NCBI GenBank assembly: GCA_911387785.2
Contig: OU426979.1
Location: 76,583,533 to 76,647,532, forward strand
Reading direction: 5' to 3'
Length of the DNA: 64,000 bases
From: Aelia acuminata
Taxonomy: Eukaryota > Arthropoda > Insecta > Hemiptera > Pentatomidae
In this document: positions 47,761-59,850 of the stretch, piece after piece
How positions within the stretch are numbered: position 1 is the first letter of the stretch
Layout of the letters: every line of letters starts with the position of its first letter
Position numbers and translations under genes: made by a program
Notes under the pieces: generated by a model
Seen by the model: only the letters and a program-made list of their open reading frames with translations
Database searches by the model: none
Told to the model about the DNA's origin: nothing

Positions 47761-48675
47761 ATTCATTGTTGTTTAGTTAGTTAGTTAACTATGCATTATT
47801 GTTGGAAACTGGAAGGCTGCCAATATATCTTTATACCCTCAGACTGCACCTCCATTATATACTCAGAGTTCTTAACTCGTCAGACCAAAGGCTAACGAAA
47901 ACGTTGGCTAAGAAAATTATTGCAAAGAAATTGGCGTGGTTCTGCGATCTCCAAGATGTCTGCATAAAAACTGGAACAATTATCCAAAACTTTTTGGACA
48001 CACCGGAGATACGAAGGAAGAATACTGTGAATGATATTGTGCTAGCCATGGCGAAGTCTGAAAGGAGCTTACTGCATGAGAGACTAGCGAAGGCTCAATT
48101 TCATTCACTCTACAAAACGTTGAAATTTGAAGCAGACCAGCTTTCCTATATCAGTGATGACAATAGCCTACATATGATCAGCACGTTGATGAAGACGAGG
48201 ACCGAAACTCTTAGCCTCAACAGAAAACCTTGGAGCCAGGATAACAGTGCTATCTGTTCACTCTGCAACCTTGGAGAACCGGAGGATGTTTTTCATTTCT
48301 TAGCTGTCTGCCCGATCCTCAGCGAATTTAGAAGAGACGTGTTTGGAAAGAATAGACTATCGGAAAGTGAAGTGAAACTTTTATTAAATGGAGAGAACTA
48401 TCACTTACTCTACCAGTATGTAAAAAAAGCAATAGCCTTTAATTTGACTATTCATAGATCTAGGTTCTTGTTTGTTTTGTTCTTTCATCATATTTCTTTT
48501 ATACATCTAAAATAATTTTTTTAGTTTCTTTAAAAATTAAATCAAAGTCACTCTAGCTGATGGGTTTATCCCAAGCTTTGAGTAAATTCATTTATTTTGT
48601 TTGGTTATTTTGTAAACATTAAAGAAATAAAATTTACTTTATTCATTCATTCATTCATTCATTCATTGTTGTTTA
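47761..48675 (+). mobile_element. 5'-truncated LINE insertion with 15-bp target-site duplication
   Basis: ATTCATTGTTGTTTA at 47761-47775 recurs at 48661-48675. Between them lies the C-terminal part of a non-LTR RT, an AATAAA signal (48626) and an (ATTC)n tail at 48641-48660. The tail merges into the right duplication, which also starts ATTCATT. This is a classic target-primed insertion truncated at the 5' end. Confidence 0.85.
47799..48515 (+). pseudogene. LINE ORF2 C-terminal domain with CCHC finger
   Basis: 238 codons counted from a non-ATG start, with no internal stop. The C-terminal third contains CSLCNLGEPEDVFHFLAVC (CX2CX9HX4C), the zinc finger that follows the RT in several arthropod LINE clades, after an Arg/Lys-rich helical region (RLTKTLAKKIIAKKL). 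The RT and endonuclease are absent because of 5' truncation. The open frame suggests a fairly recent insertion. Confidence 0.8.
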
Positions 48676-48890
48676 TAACTGAATCGATAGAGTGAACATT
48701 GTCCATAGAAAGATTATCAGATTTCGTTAGACATGGAAATTTATAGAAACTGTTTTTAGGCTATACTGAAAATTAGCATAAAGTGTATAAGGCGAGTTTT
48801 GTAATATGACTACTCATTCAAGTTCTTACTGCCGTAAATCATAAAATATCAAATTGAAAAAAAAAATAATTATATTATATTTTCGCGTGA

Positions 48891-48921
<31 letters not shown>

Positions 48922-49062
48922 TGGATATTTATACCTTTAGAATTAGAATGAATGTGCTCAATTATGAATGTGCTCAATTAGCACTATTACCAATGTCTCG
49001 AATGAGACATAATGTAATAATATCAATAAAGAGTTTTCTTCTACAGTAGAATTAGTAATTAC

Positions 49063-49112
49063 CTGATGAACGTTGGCTGATCCTCTTGCGGGCAGTACAA
49101 CTGTTCATTCAT
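49063..49112 (-). other. Candidate first coding exon of an unknown minus-strand gene
   Basis: An ATG at 49112 with an in-frame TAA three codons upstream opens MNEQLYCPQEDQPTFI and ends two bases into the next codon at a donor (CATCAG, gtaatt). The composition is strikingly less AT-rich than the flanks. The phase (2) fits an exon starting at 33976 on the same strand. An acceptor could also lie just inside (gaatgaacag), making it an internal exon. No family is recognised. Confidence 0.4.
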
Positions 49113-49938
49113 ACTTGTTTAAAAATATTCTGTTTATTGTCATTTACGTTACCAATTAGTACATTAAGAGTGATATATGAACCTCGGCAGGCTATTTGAA
49201 GAATATCTTGTATGAATAGTACATTCAGCAGGACAGTTGATTGGCATAGTATGACAAATATATTCTAAACAAAAACAGAAATATTCACATAAAGGACACA
49301 CATATATATTTATAACTGGGATACATTCCTGAGAGATTAGCTGTGGCGACGGTAGCCTATATATGTTTAAATATGTTTATATATAGAGAGTATAAAGAGG
49401 CGGAAGGAGTCTCTGCCTTATGTGCCTAGAATCCCAGGCGAGCTCAAGCAGCTACCTCTCTACACTTTATAGATCTACTAGTTAATCTTTTATTCATTTA
49501 AACTTAGTAGTTGCTGAAATGTTTATGATAGAAATTTTATCGTTTGCATTTAATGAATTTCCTACTCTATAAATTAAGACTTCAAGAAATAGGAACGTTT
49601 AAGAAATTTTAGTGGCCGTATAGTACAAATAATAGAATATATGCTTTTATTAAATTAAGAAAATGTCAATGTAGAAGGATTTTTTTTTTATCGTGATCAT
49701 AAAAGTAGGATACAAGAATAATACAATACAACGTTGATTTGCGTTAGATATGTGTTACTGATACAATAGATATAGGATAGGTTTAATCTTTCATGTAATA
49801 GTTATTCTATTCACATTTTAAGACAATCAGACTTAAATACATTTATAAATTTATTGACGATTCTGACAGCTCTAAGAACAAGGCTGACAGCCTAGGACTA
49901 AACTTGAACCTTCACGAAACTTTGGTTTAAACTTGGTA

Positions 49939-51187
49939 GGGGAGACCGAGGGGACTTAAAACAGAAGTTAGTTGAAACAGTAGCGATTTCTCGCAACATA
50001 AAATCGCTAGCGATTTGGCAACTTCGCTTATCAATCACTTCCCTCCGCCCGCTGACATGTCAGTTCGCGTAGGTGGCTTAAGTCGCGCGGCTTTGGAGTT
50101 CTGCGTGTCATATGACAAAAATCGTGAAAAGTAGGTTTTTAACGTTTTTTTATGATGCCTATATTTTGATAAGGGTTTTGTATTTTGGCTTAAGTTATAT
50201 ATGTTTCGAAAGCTCATTAACTAAAGGTTTACTTTGTATGTTTGATACAATTGATTTCTGTACAGTTGCTCTTGATCATGGATTGATTAAAAATTGGGAA
50301 GTTTTTTCGTACCGAGGAGATTTAAAACAGGCTGTTTCAACTCACCTCGTTTTGCCCGACGAAGACAAAAACAAGTGAGTGGTATGACTTCCGCAGAGAG
50401 GGGAACATCGGTTATTATAGCACCTATTCTGCAGAAGAAAAATCCTTTGTCTTTGTTTTTAGAGCCATTTTCAAATAGCAGAGCCAAATAAAAATGGGTG
50501 CAATGTCTGGAATACAACAACGGGGCTCATGAAACTTGCACTGGTGGCTTGTCAGATTGATCTTTCTTATTATCATAATATTTTTATTTTTTATATTTGT
50601 GAGATTATTGTAACATGAATATTTGAAGAAATATTGATCAAAACTGATTTTAATATTTAAAAAACGACTGAAAGTTAATAATTATTTTATTTCAAAGATT
50701 TATAATTTAAAACCATTTGTTTACGAATTATTACTCCAATACGTTATGGTACTTTTAACTACTTTAGGAGTTAATTATTTGTATTAGACCTGCAGTTACC
50801 TACTTAACTGATATATCTGCACAAAATATTAATAAAAAAGTTTGTTTCGTACTTCAAAAGTTTAATTTTAATAAACACCTTTAAATTATATCATCATTTT
50901 TATTTTACAGACCTTAATACTTCTCAAAAATCACATGTTTCAACTCTCCTCGACCCCTGTTTCATCACGCCTCGGTATGAGGGGGGTTGAAACAAGTTGA
51001 CTTGTTACGGTTAAGTGGGTTTTTTACCACAATATTTAATGCTTACAATTTCTTTATGTTTGCCATTTGATAGCGTAAAAAAGTCCCTATCGATTGGTAT
51101 GTACGATAATATCATACGATTTCTGTCAACAGGATTTGGGCTATGAAACAAAATGTGAAAATTGTTTCAACTCCCCTCGGTTTTCCC
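49939..51187. mobile_element. Non-autonomous TIR element flanked by TA
   Basis: The first 25 bp (ggggagaccgaggggactta and on) and the inverted last 25 bp match at 21 positions. TA lies directly outside both ends (49937-49938, 51188-51189), the duplication typical of the Tc1/mariner/pogo superfamily. The interior carries four more copies of the core GAGGrGAnTTgAAACA on both strands (near 50315, 50335, 50938 and 50980). No transposase is recognised in its short frames. Confidence 0.75.
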
Positions 51188-51574
51188 TATTAATAGTAAG
51201 ATTAGAGATGTGTAATGTACTCTATAGGGAATTAAATGAAACCGTTTTCATAATAATAAAAAAAATTTCACAATAATATCCCAGCTAACAAAACAAAGTA
51301 CGTATATCATAAAAAATACATGAATATCGGCATTTCAGGTTTAATAATTGTCAAATAAGTACGTTTAAATGTACATAAATATGAAATCAAAAAAGTGCAA
51401 CTAATATATATAATATGTAATAAAATAATCACGAATCATGCAAGAAAATTGGGAAATCTAATGAGTACAGGGGACGCACACATGGGTATTTGGCCCTACA
51501 AGCTGGACAAAACCCATTTTTGAAATTTGAAATTTCTGGTAAATAATGACTCGAAGTTTAAGTAGAGGACCTGT

Positions 51575-52267
51575 TGAAAGAAACATCGAGTACCACCACC
51601 CAGGTCAAAAACTAGAACACTCTTTTCACCATCTTTTTTATATAAACCGTAAGCAATAGCAGCAGCAGTAGGCTCATTGATGATTCTCATAACATTTAAA
51701 CCAGAAATAGTTCCTGCATCTTTAGTAGCCTGACGCTGAGCATCATTGAAGTAAGCAGGAACAGTAAAGACTGCACGTGTGACTTTTTTTCCAAGATAAG
51801 CTTCCGCAGTTTCCTTCATTTTCCCCAGGACCATAGCGGAAATTTCCTCAGGAACAAACAACTAATTCCCTTGAGATGTGGAAACTTGAATATGTGGTTT
51901 ACTGTTCTTTTCAATGACTTTGAATGGAAAAAATTTGATGTCATCTTGAACAGTTGAGTCCGTCCATTCTTTACCAATTAATTTTAGCATCAAACACAGT
52001 GTTCTCAGGATTAGTTGTAAGTTGGTTTTTAGCAGCACCTCCAATCAACCTTTCTCCTTCACTAGTAAATGCTACATATGAGGGGGTAAAACGGTTTCCT
52101 TGATCGTTAGCAATAATTTCAACACGTCCATTTTTATTAACACCAACACAAGAATATGTAGTTCCAAGATCTATCCCCACAACTGTTCCAACATCATTAT
52201 TCTTTGCCTCGGCCTTTGCTAACAGAAAAAACAAGCAAAGGCCACCTGCAATCCCAATCAGCTTCAT
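51575..52267 (-). pseudogene. Broken 5' fragment of ER Hsp70 chaperone BiP/GRP78
   Basis: From ATG 52267 the frame reads a signal peptide (MKLIGIAGGLCLFFLLAKAE), the first ATP phosphate loop (VGIDLGTTYSCVGV), then ANDQGNRFTPSYVAFT to NPENTVFDAK. A 2-nt loss near 51987 shifts frame. The next frame gives GKEWTDSTVQDDIKFFPFKV to STSQGN, where a Lys codon has become TAG (51862-51864). The following part has VPAYFNDAQRQATKDAGTIS, INEPTAAAIAYGL and VFDLGGGT. Homology ends abruptly at about 51575, so the rest of the nucleotide-binding domain and the whole peptide-binding domain are missing. There are no introns in the preserved part. The family folds proteins in the ER lumen; this copy cannot. Confidence 0.9.
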
Positions 52268-52429
52268 CCCTTAGTAGAGTTGGAGCCTCAAAATGTTTAC
52301 TAAAATGACTATAAAGTCACTAGATTATTAGCACAGACAACGTCTCACGAATGATTAACACTGAACAGAATTCGCCTTAAGACTGGAATATATCTCCAGA
52401 GGAGGTGGAAAGAACCTACTACTACCTAC

Positions 52430-52650
52430 CGGGCCGGGGATAGCCGAGCGTGCTGGAGCGTGGCCCGCTGTAACGCGCTCCAGCCGAACGGTGGCGGTTC
52501 GAATCCGCCCTGGGATGGTTTACTTTTATTTCGCAGAGGCCCCACGGAATAAATCTCGACCTACCCACCACGGTTAGGATAGGTTGGTTACACCTGTAGA
52601 GTAACCCCCCGTATGCCACACATGGCCAGGTAGGGGTACCGAAGCACTGC
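52430..52650 (+). mobile_element. tRNA-derived SINE
   Basis: A tRNA-like head has an A box (TAGCCGAGCGTGCTGG) and perfect B box (GGTTCGAATCC at 52496-52506), flanked by a good T stem (GGCGG/CCGCC). An unrelated body follows (cgcagaggccccacggaata .. ggttggttacacctgtagag). The head looks Leu- or Ser-like. It lies just upstream of the BiP fragment start. No second copy is in the window. Confidence 0.7.
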
Positions 52651-53748
52651 TATAATTATACATAATTTTGGTTTCATTCACCTATTCCTATAGTGGTAAG
52701 ATGTTACAATCTGAACGACCATAGCTTGCCCCCCCCCCCCCCTAGTTTGGATCTTGGGTACGCCCTTGTGCTTAAGAGAAAGAAGCAAGAGGTGTAAAAC
52801 TGAAAAAACTCAGATCATCAACTAGCACTGATATGCTGACGAACGCCACTTTATAAAACTAAGAGATTCTGGTGATATCAATGTCACCCATGTTCTGAAG
52901 GATCTAACAAAAACTCTATCCATAAAATATAGGAAAGTATTTAAAAATTTCAATTTGTCAGAAAAAACTGCCTATTTGCACTGAAAGCTTTATTTATACA
53001 TATTTAATATTGAAGGTTCCATCAAGTGGTCATTTCATAAACTTAGAAATGCTTTCTTTATTTGCCAATGATACGGAGAAACTTTAAGTAAAACTTTATC
53101 ATCTCAAATTTTTATTTTTACCTATTTTCTACTATTCCCATTTTTCAAAAATGATAGTAATAATTAAATTTATAATAAATCATTATTTTTACAAAAGCAT
53201 CTTTCATAGGTGCAATGCATAAAGAGAAAATAATATGAACATAAGTTGTAAACCCATGGATGCCGATTTCGCAGTCAATTTATTAACGTAAAAATTTATT
53301 TTATGAAAATTTTCACGTATGAATATTTTTTTAACTGCTAAAAAAATACTTTTAATGTCTTAGATTAGAAATTTAGAAGCCATTTTGAGGACGTTTGAAT
53401 CAATAAAATAGAAGGAAATAGTTTTGGCCAGCTTTTGGGATCAAATACCCCTGTGTGGGACGGGTCAACATTGTTATAAATTGTCTACTCTACTTTTATG
53501 TAACTTCTGTTAAGTAGACATTTAGTAATTTCTCTTACATCTTTGTTAATTTCATTTCGACTGACTTTGGCAGTACTTTGAATCTATTTCAACACAATAC
53601 TAAAGTGGTAAATTATAATAATATACTAAAACTTGTATTTCTGATTCGATTTCAGCGATTCATCAAGTAAGCATTTTCCAATAAATAAGTCTTTTACAGT
53701 GATCCACGCCTCACTCTTCCTTTTAAAAAATGACCGATAATTGTACTT
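52651..53748. other. AT-rich stretch, nothing recognised
   Basis: Includes a 15-nt C run near 52730. No conserved frame. Confidence 0.5.
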
Positions 53749-53882
53749 CAGTACTATTGGACATGGTAAGTTTAAGTAAATATTCAGTACTATTGGACAT
53801 GGTAAGTTTAAATGAATATTCAGTACTATTGGGCATGGTAAGTTTAAGTAAATATTCAGTACTATTGGACATGGTAAGTTAT
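53749..53882. repeat. 36-bp minisatellite, about 3.7 copies
   Basis: Units start at 53749, 53785, 53821 and 53857 with cagtactattggacatggta; the copies differ by single bases. Confidence 0.95.
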
Positions 53883-54519
53883 AGTTAATTTAATACCAAT
53901 AAAAATTGTAAGTATTATAGCATAATATGTATTGTATAACATTGTAATCGTATAACATAATAATTACCAGCCTTCATATTACTACAACGATACTCCTTTT
54001 CTTAATCAAGACCTAGTTAAAACGATACAAGCTCTTCTGCACCAGGAAGAGCCGAACTTAAAAATAAACTAAAATTTAGCCTACAACCTCGGATTTTCGC
54101 TGATTCAATGAACCCGCGAAGTCAAAATAAATAATTAAACACCTCGTTAAAAATAGTATCCCATTGAGGTGATTGTACTCCAGTGTAAATATGTAGCCAC
54201 GGGTCTTCACAACCAAACAGAGGAAAACAGAGGGTGAAATTAAGCTGAGGAAATGGACAGGGATCGAACACGTCGAGTTGGGATACCGAGGAAGAGGAGA
54301 TCTGTCGTGGAACAGTATGAGGAACCAAAGAGGATATGGCTCCAGTCAGAGAAAGATGTCGGCTCTTTATTATGGATGGATAACCGGATTTTGATGGATT
54401 GATTTGGTGAAGAAATAGGTGTAATAAATAGAGTTATTAAAATGTGTCTGAATGTGAATTAGACCATTAGGTAATTTTTGAAAGCTGTTTGTACATTTCC
54501 AGGGGTATGATAAATAATT

Positions 54520-56130
54520 ATGTGAATTGGAATTTGGAGGAAGCAGTAAATTAAATCAACTACAGATTCAAGATGAATTACAGCTTGATGATAGATCAAA
54601 GTTATTGTATCAGCAACGGTTAGAAGAAGCGATCCAGGGAATCAAAGTTAGCGGTTCCAAGGAAACGTATGACGTTTTGATAAATGCTTTGAAAATACTA
54701 CCTAAGAAGTTCTTAGTGAAAAAAAAAAAAAATACCAACAAGTAAAAACCAATCATTAACAGAAGATACAATAAGAAGAGCAGAAAAAGAAAAACAGTCT
54801 TATCTCAAGCTGCTTAGTTAAAAAAAAAGGATGAATACAGGGAAATTAAAGTGATGGAAAGGAGAAAGCTGCATGAACCTGTAAGAAGTGCGAAAATTGA
54901 AAACTATGCGGCGGAAGCACGGCAAGCATTTAAAGGAATGAGAAAAGGCAAAAAACAGGATCCAGGCTGAATTTAATACAAATGAGTGGCTACTCATTGC
55001 AGTAAACTGTTGAAGGAGAATAGTCCAGGATTTACTAAGGAAGGAAGATACGGGTCCTTAAATAGGTTCGTCACTAGGAATCAACAAAGAGGAACTGCAA
55101 TCAGAGAAAAAAAAACTAAAGAAGAAAAGCTACTAGCCCAGTAGGTGTATGTGCTGAATTGCTTAACTTTGGCTTATCAATTAAATGTACCTGAAGCAGA
55201 TGACATACCGCAAGAAATGAAATTGGGATACTCCACACTTATTTTCGCCAATCCTGAAACTGCTGTGCAGAGTAGTAAAAAATAAATTATAAATAGAATT
55301 GGTTCAAGCTGAAACAAGTTTACAGTGGGAAAATCCTGTATTGACCCCATTTTTATCTTCAGATAATTGCTAGAAAAACAAGTAGCGAAAGCTAGGAGAG
55401 TTGATATGTTACTTATAGACATTGAAAAAGCTTGAGATAGTGTCAGTCGAAAACTAATTTGGAATTGTTTGGAAATAGGAGGTTATAATAAATGATTTAA
55501 GCATAATAAAGAATATTTAAAAAATAATAAGTGTCAAATAAAAGTAAGTTCTCTATTAGAATATATGACAATTAAAAAAGCCTTCTTCATGTCTTCTTGG
55601 GATGTCGTAAATTTCACCCGATGAGTATCCCAATTAAAGGAAAGGAACGTACTTACACCATCTATTTTTATAATCACGGAACAGGTGATAGTCGCTCAGG
55701 GTGAAGATGATGCTACCCATTCAGGAAAGTATTGGACTAATACAAGCTACAGAACTAATCAGGCAATAGCCGAAAAGTTTTTGGCATGGTGAATTCCAAT
55801 CTCTGGAGCTGCAATATCCTTAGCAAAACTAAAAAATGAATATACACATGCGTAAGAGTATGTTTTTTTTTTTCTTCGAGGTGTGGAACTTTAACAGATA
55901 ATAGGAAAAATGCTCTTGGCGGTAGAGATGGATTTTCGGAGGATGTCTGCCAGGATTTCAAGGGTAAATCATGTAAAAATAATTCAAATCAGAGGAAAAA
56001 AATGGTGCGCAAGGAGAAATGTTGGAGATAAAATATGAGAAAGTATAGCCGAACATGGACTGGCTGAAGTGGAGACGGGCAGGAAGGTGTGTAGGAAGAG
56101 ACTTTAGATAAGGAAGATTTTAGATCTTAG
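54520..56130 (+). pseudogene. Decayed non-LTR retrotransposon ORF2
   Basis: Plus-strand blocks in order, across frames: DRSKLLYQQRLEEAIQGI (linker, 54590), LKENSPGFTKEGRYGSLN (55000), LAYQLNVPEADDIPQEMKLG (55160-55220), SCIDPIFIF (55330), VDMLLIDIEKA then DSVSRKLIWNCLEIGGYN (RT motif A region, 55400-55490), NKCQIKVSSLLEY (55530), EQVIVAQGEDDA at the catalytic FADD site, which is lost (55680), and VEMDFRRMSARISRVNHVK (C-terminal region, 55920). Many stops and frameshifts show it is old. The clade differs from the Jockey element. Confidence 0.75.
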
Positions 56131-56429
56131 TTGAGGGAAACATCAAACATGAAGAAATACTTAATAGTAATTCCGAAATTTCCATTGAATCTTAACGACG
56201 ATTTATTTAAACAAACAAAAGACATCGATATCGTAAAATATGTTACTAGTTTGATTGTTGTTATTATATTTTACTAAGAGCTAATGATTATCCCGAAAGA
56301 AATTTTCGATCTCTTCTTTCGGAGATTGTCTAGAAATCAAGTTATAACTCGGGAGTGGCTAATAGCCTACTCGAAACAAAAATTTTAAGCTGCTAGATTA
56401 GAGGATGATGGGGCATTAGGAGATATGTA

Positions 56430-56700
56430 TTGATGTTGGCAGGGGGAAATGGTTCAATCTCGTTGAGCTGCACTCGGCGCGAGCAATTTGCCAGCATTGG
56501 CCAGCACTTTCTCCACACACGACTCTCCTCCCCGATGTATCTCACTTTTCTATTTCTGATTGGCGAGCTTCACCACTTCACCGCTAAGCCTCGATTAGTA
56601 CATCAACCTCTTGCGCAACGTCCACCTGTGTTTCCGAACCATTCGCTATGAACCTTATTCTCCTAGGACCAACGACTGAATTTATAGCTTTAAGGTTAGG
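56430..56700. promoter_or_regulatory. GC-richer patch with CCAAT words, possible promoter
   Basis: Against an AT-rich background this block contains, on the minus strand, CTCGCCAATCAGA and TGGCCAATGC about 65 bp apart. There is no TATA box or confirmed transcript. The 73-codon plus frame (56430-56651) is not recognised. It could be an unmethylated promoter or part of an unknown repeat. Confidence 0.2.
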
Positions 56701-57224
56701 TGGCAAGGTTCTGTAACGGGTATTAGCTACATCTTGATATTCAAAGAGAAAAGCCGATTCTGGGTAATTAATAGCTTATACTTTCTGTGATTAAATTTAT
56801 TTCCTTTTATTTATTTAATAGATAAATCCGCACACGATTTTTTTTGGTGATTTACTGATAAAATAACATTTAGGGAAGTGAATAAGTTTGTAAAATAATG
56901 GACCAAGAGTAAAAATATTTTTTTTCAAACCGTCATAACATTTTTCCATTCTATATTGAAAATTTTTATTTTGTCATGTTCTTATTATACAATAAAATAC
57001 TTCTATGGTTTTCCTATCATTTCTCTATTTAACAGAATGATAGCTACATAAATATAACATTAAAACAAGAAATCGAATTCGTTCGTATTTCGCATAAAGT
57101 CACACGTAATTGGACACTCACTTCTGTAAAATCATATGCCCACTGTCATGTATGTTCTTAACAGATATTATAAAATACAAGGTCACGTGTTCTTAGCCCA
57201 AAGGGTGGATATAGGATTTTTTAA

Positions 57225-57385
57225 AGGGTGTAAGTAAAAAATCTTTGACTAAGCCGTCCTTCGGATGGGACGTAAAATGGAGGTCCCTAACATGTAGCAT
57301 AGCAGATAGTAAGGGATGCCACTGTTGCATCACCCGATTAGCCATTGCAACATAAAGTGACGTTAAATAAACAAACAAGGAAGAA
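57225..57385 (+). repeat. Non-LTR or SINE 3' end, copy 2
   Basis: Same family as 37975-38165, ending with aaataaacaaacaag. It directly precedes the TIR element at 57414. Confidence 0.6.
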
Positions 57386-57413
57386 CGGTTCATTTATGAA
57401 TACATATATGAAT

Positions 57414-58545
57414 GGGTCAGGGGGAAAAACCACGGTAGTCCACTTTTTGTTGATTTGAAGCAAGTTGTGCCATCTGATAGTACAGGAAGTGTGCTTTCTT
57501 TTCATACTTGTTACATTCGAGAAAAAAAATGATAGTCCACATAAAATCGATAGTTTAAAATCGATAAAAGGGGGAAAAACAACTGAAGTATTGAGTGTCG
57601 GGGAAAGATTAACAGTAGTCCATTTCTGTGGTGTTTGTCTCTGGTTGAAGTGTATATGAACAGTGACTTTAGTTCAAGTGAAGATGAATACAAGTCTACA
57701 AAATTAACAAAAAAAAAAGAAAAAAACACCGACGAATATCTGGTGTCATGATAAAACCCATACTTTCAACTCACGAGTCAGGTGAAAACTGTTTTTGTAA
57801 AAGATTTAAGAGTTTTGAAAACGTTCCTTTATCTGCCAGAAACAAAATGTTACCCAAATATTTTAATAATATGTCGTCAAGAGATGAACAAAACCTTCCT
57901 TAGCTGTCTCATAACTGTCATACTTACCAATCCAAAGTCGTCGTCCCAGAACAAATTCTGAGGTATCCATACCAAATAAATCTTCTTATGTTTATAAAAT
58001 TACAATGAAAGATGAGAACAATAATTATCAATACATTGATATTCAAGTTTGTTTGAAGGCTTTTTGTCAATTCATGGCATTAATGAAACTCGATTCATTA
58101 ATAAAAGTTTATTGAATACTGGCCCAAAAGATCAACGCGGGTAACATAACTATCGACCTCATAAAAATAGACAGAATAGAGAAACAAATTTATTTCTATT
58201 AGGAAATAGATATACATTTTTTATTTAAAGTATTATTGTTTAGTTTGTTTATCCAAAAAAATAATAATAATAATAAAAGTTTACAAACAAATAAGCAATG
58301 GACTACAGTGGTTTTTCCCGCCAACAATGAGCAGTTTGGTGATGTTTTGTTATTTCATTAGCATTTAAACTACTATTTGGTTTTAGAAATTTTGTACAGT
58401 GGTAAACAATTATCTGGGTTAGAGGAATTTGTTTTTTTAAACTAATTTTAACTTTTGTAAAATGGATCGAGGGGACCATAAACTTTAAATTTCATTTTTC
58501 TCAGAATGGACTAGATTGGACTACCGTGGTTTTTCCCCATGACCC
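57414..58545 (+). mobile_element. TIR DNA transposon with 29-bp termini
   Basis: 57414-57442 and the inverted 58517-58545 agree at 28 of 29 positions (core GGAAAAACCACGGTAGTCCA). The match extends a few bases further out with one gap. An inner, slightly changed copy of the terminal core lies at 58299-58319 and partial ones near 57529 and 57614. No clear target duplication was found. The interior holds a coding relic (57656-58200). Confidence 0.8.
57656..58200 (+). pseudogene. Coding relic of a transposon-encoded protein, family not named
   Basis: In successive frames the plus strand reads MNSDFSSSEDEYKSTKL (57656), SGENCFCKRFKSFENVPL then FNNMSSRDEQN (57778-57890), YVYKITMKDENNNYQYIDIQ then VCLKAFCQF (about 57985-58070), and HGINETRFINKSLL then GPKDQRG and HNYRPHK (58073-58160). 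From memory, an acidic/basic N-terminus, a C.C...F..[ILV] Cys motif, CxKxFxxxHGI and RGxHxxRP is a layout common to many uncharacterised arthropod and aphid proteins linked to DNA transposons. I cannot name the superfamily. Stops and frameshifts make it inactive. Confidence 0.55.
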
Positions 58546-58849
58546 TTCATATGATAACATGAGTAAATATTTTAAATCCATTATTTTCTTTTGATTTGCG
58601 TTATTTATTTTATTTGAAGTTGTGTATTCGTTTTCAATTTTTTTTTTTTCTGAAGAACTAGAAATATCTATTGAAACATTACTTTACATTGTTTTTGAGT
58701 ATTTATATAAAATTTATTTTCTTATTTTTGAGATAGATAAGATAGTAATAGTTATACAGACTTATTTGAGGTTTTCCTGAGCTCATGGAATATATATATT
58801 AACTCATTGAACGGTTTTTACTAAGGTCGCAGGAAGGAAAAGACAGAAA

Positions 58850-59850
58850 AAGAAATATGGTGCGATGCGTGCAACACACAACTTTTATTTATGCTTTGAA
58901 TATTAACTTGTAAAATATATCTTTCACCAAAAATATTATTGGCATTGACCTTGAATATTTACCTTGGGGGTAAATATTCATTACTATTAAACTTCTACCT
59001 AAAAAACAAAGATGCTTTTCCTTTGATATTTATACCCAATCGAAACATTTCTTCATACTTCATGTGTAGGTTTTTTTTTTTTTTTTTACTAGTCTTAACG
59101 AGATACAATTAATTTCTTCAAATAAACAAAATCAAAAGTACTTCACAGGAAGAAATTTTTCCCACGCCATTTAAGCCCACTCAGAACATTTATAAGGTAA
59201 TAAAACCTACCTCATGTTGATGAATTGTATTTAATGAATACTTGATTTTCAATATCATAGATGACGAGTTTAATTAAAATTGTTTGATCTGTTTTTCAGA
59301 AAATCGCAAAATCTTCAAAAAGATTTAACATTTGTGGAAGAAAGTGAGATGAAGAAATAGTTTCAATTACACAATTTCGAGTATACATTTGCTGTATATA
59401 TTATATACGTATGCATCGGATATATTACTATCTCCTATCTCCTATTACTAATTATCTCCTATCTCAATTACTAAATATCAGTGCGGCTAGCAGTTTTTGT
59501 GCTAATCTTATCACACAAAGACCACGACTGACTATGAAACTTAATGAACATGAGTTTAATCAAAATGGTTAGAGCCGTTTTTGAGACAATCGTAAAAATT
59601 GATAATATTTCTGGAATAAAGTTCAACTTCCAAGGACTCGATTTTGAATAAACATTTACTGACACATCACGGGTATTTTCCTTACTCAAGTACCCAATTT
59701 CATCTTCTTAGGTCTAAGCATTTTGTGCTATTCCGACCATCCACACACCATTTCGCAAAAAGTGGTTATTTGGACTCGGGTGAGCCCAAAACGGCATTTT
59801 CAAGATCACTATACATACCCTTACTATCTATTTCTTATACATAGGTAAGA
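58850..59850 (-). repeat. Family R, copy E, microsatellite nearly absent
   Basis: Starts with the complement of the right end (tatggtgcgatgcgtgcaac) and ends with the inverted left end (accttactatctatttct..taggtaag). 59100-59300 matches copy C. The microsatellite site at about 59742 is only ccacacacc. Confidence 0.75.

Noticed and set aside
52422..52619. 65-codon minus frame
   Set aside because: It is antisense to the tRNA-derived SINE and has no recognised domain.
53749..53882. CRISPR-like array
   Set aside because: The 36-bp units are directly adjacent with no variable spacers, and the context is eukaryotic; it is a minisatellite.
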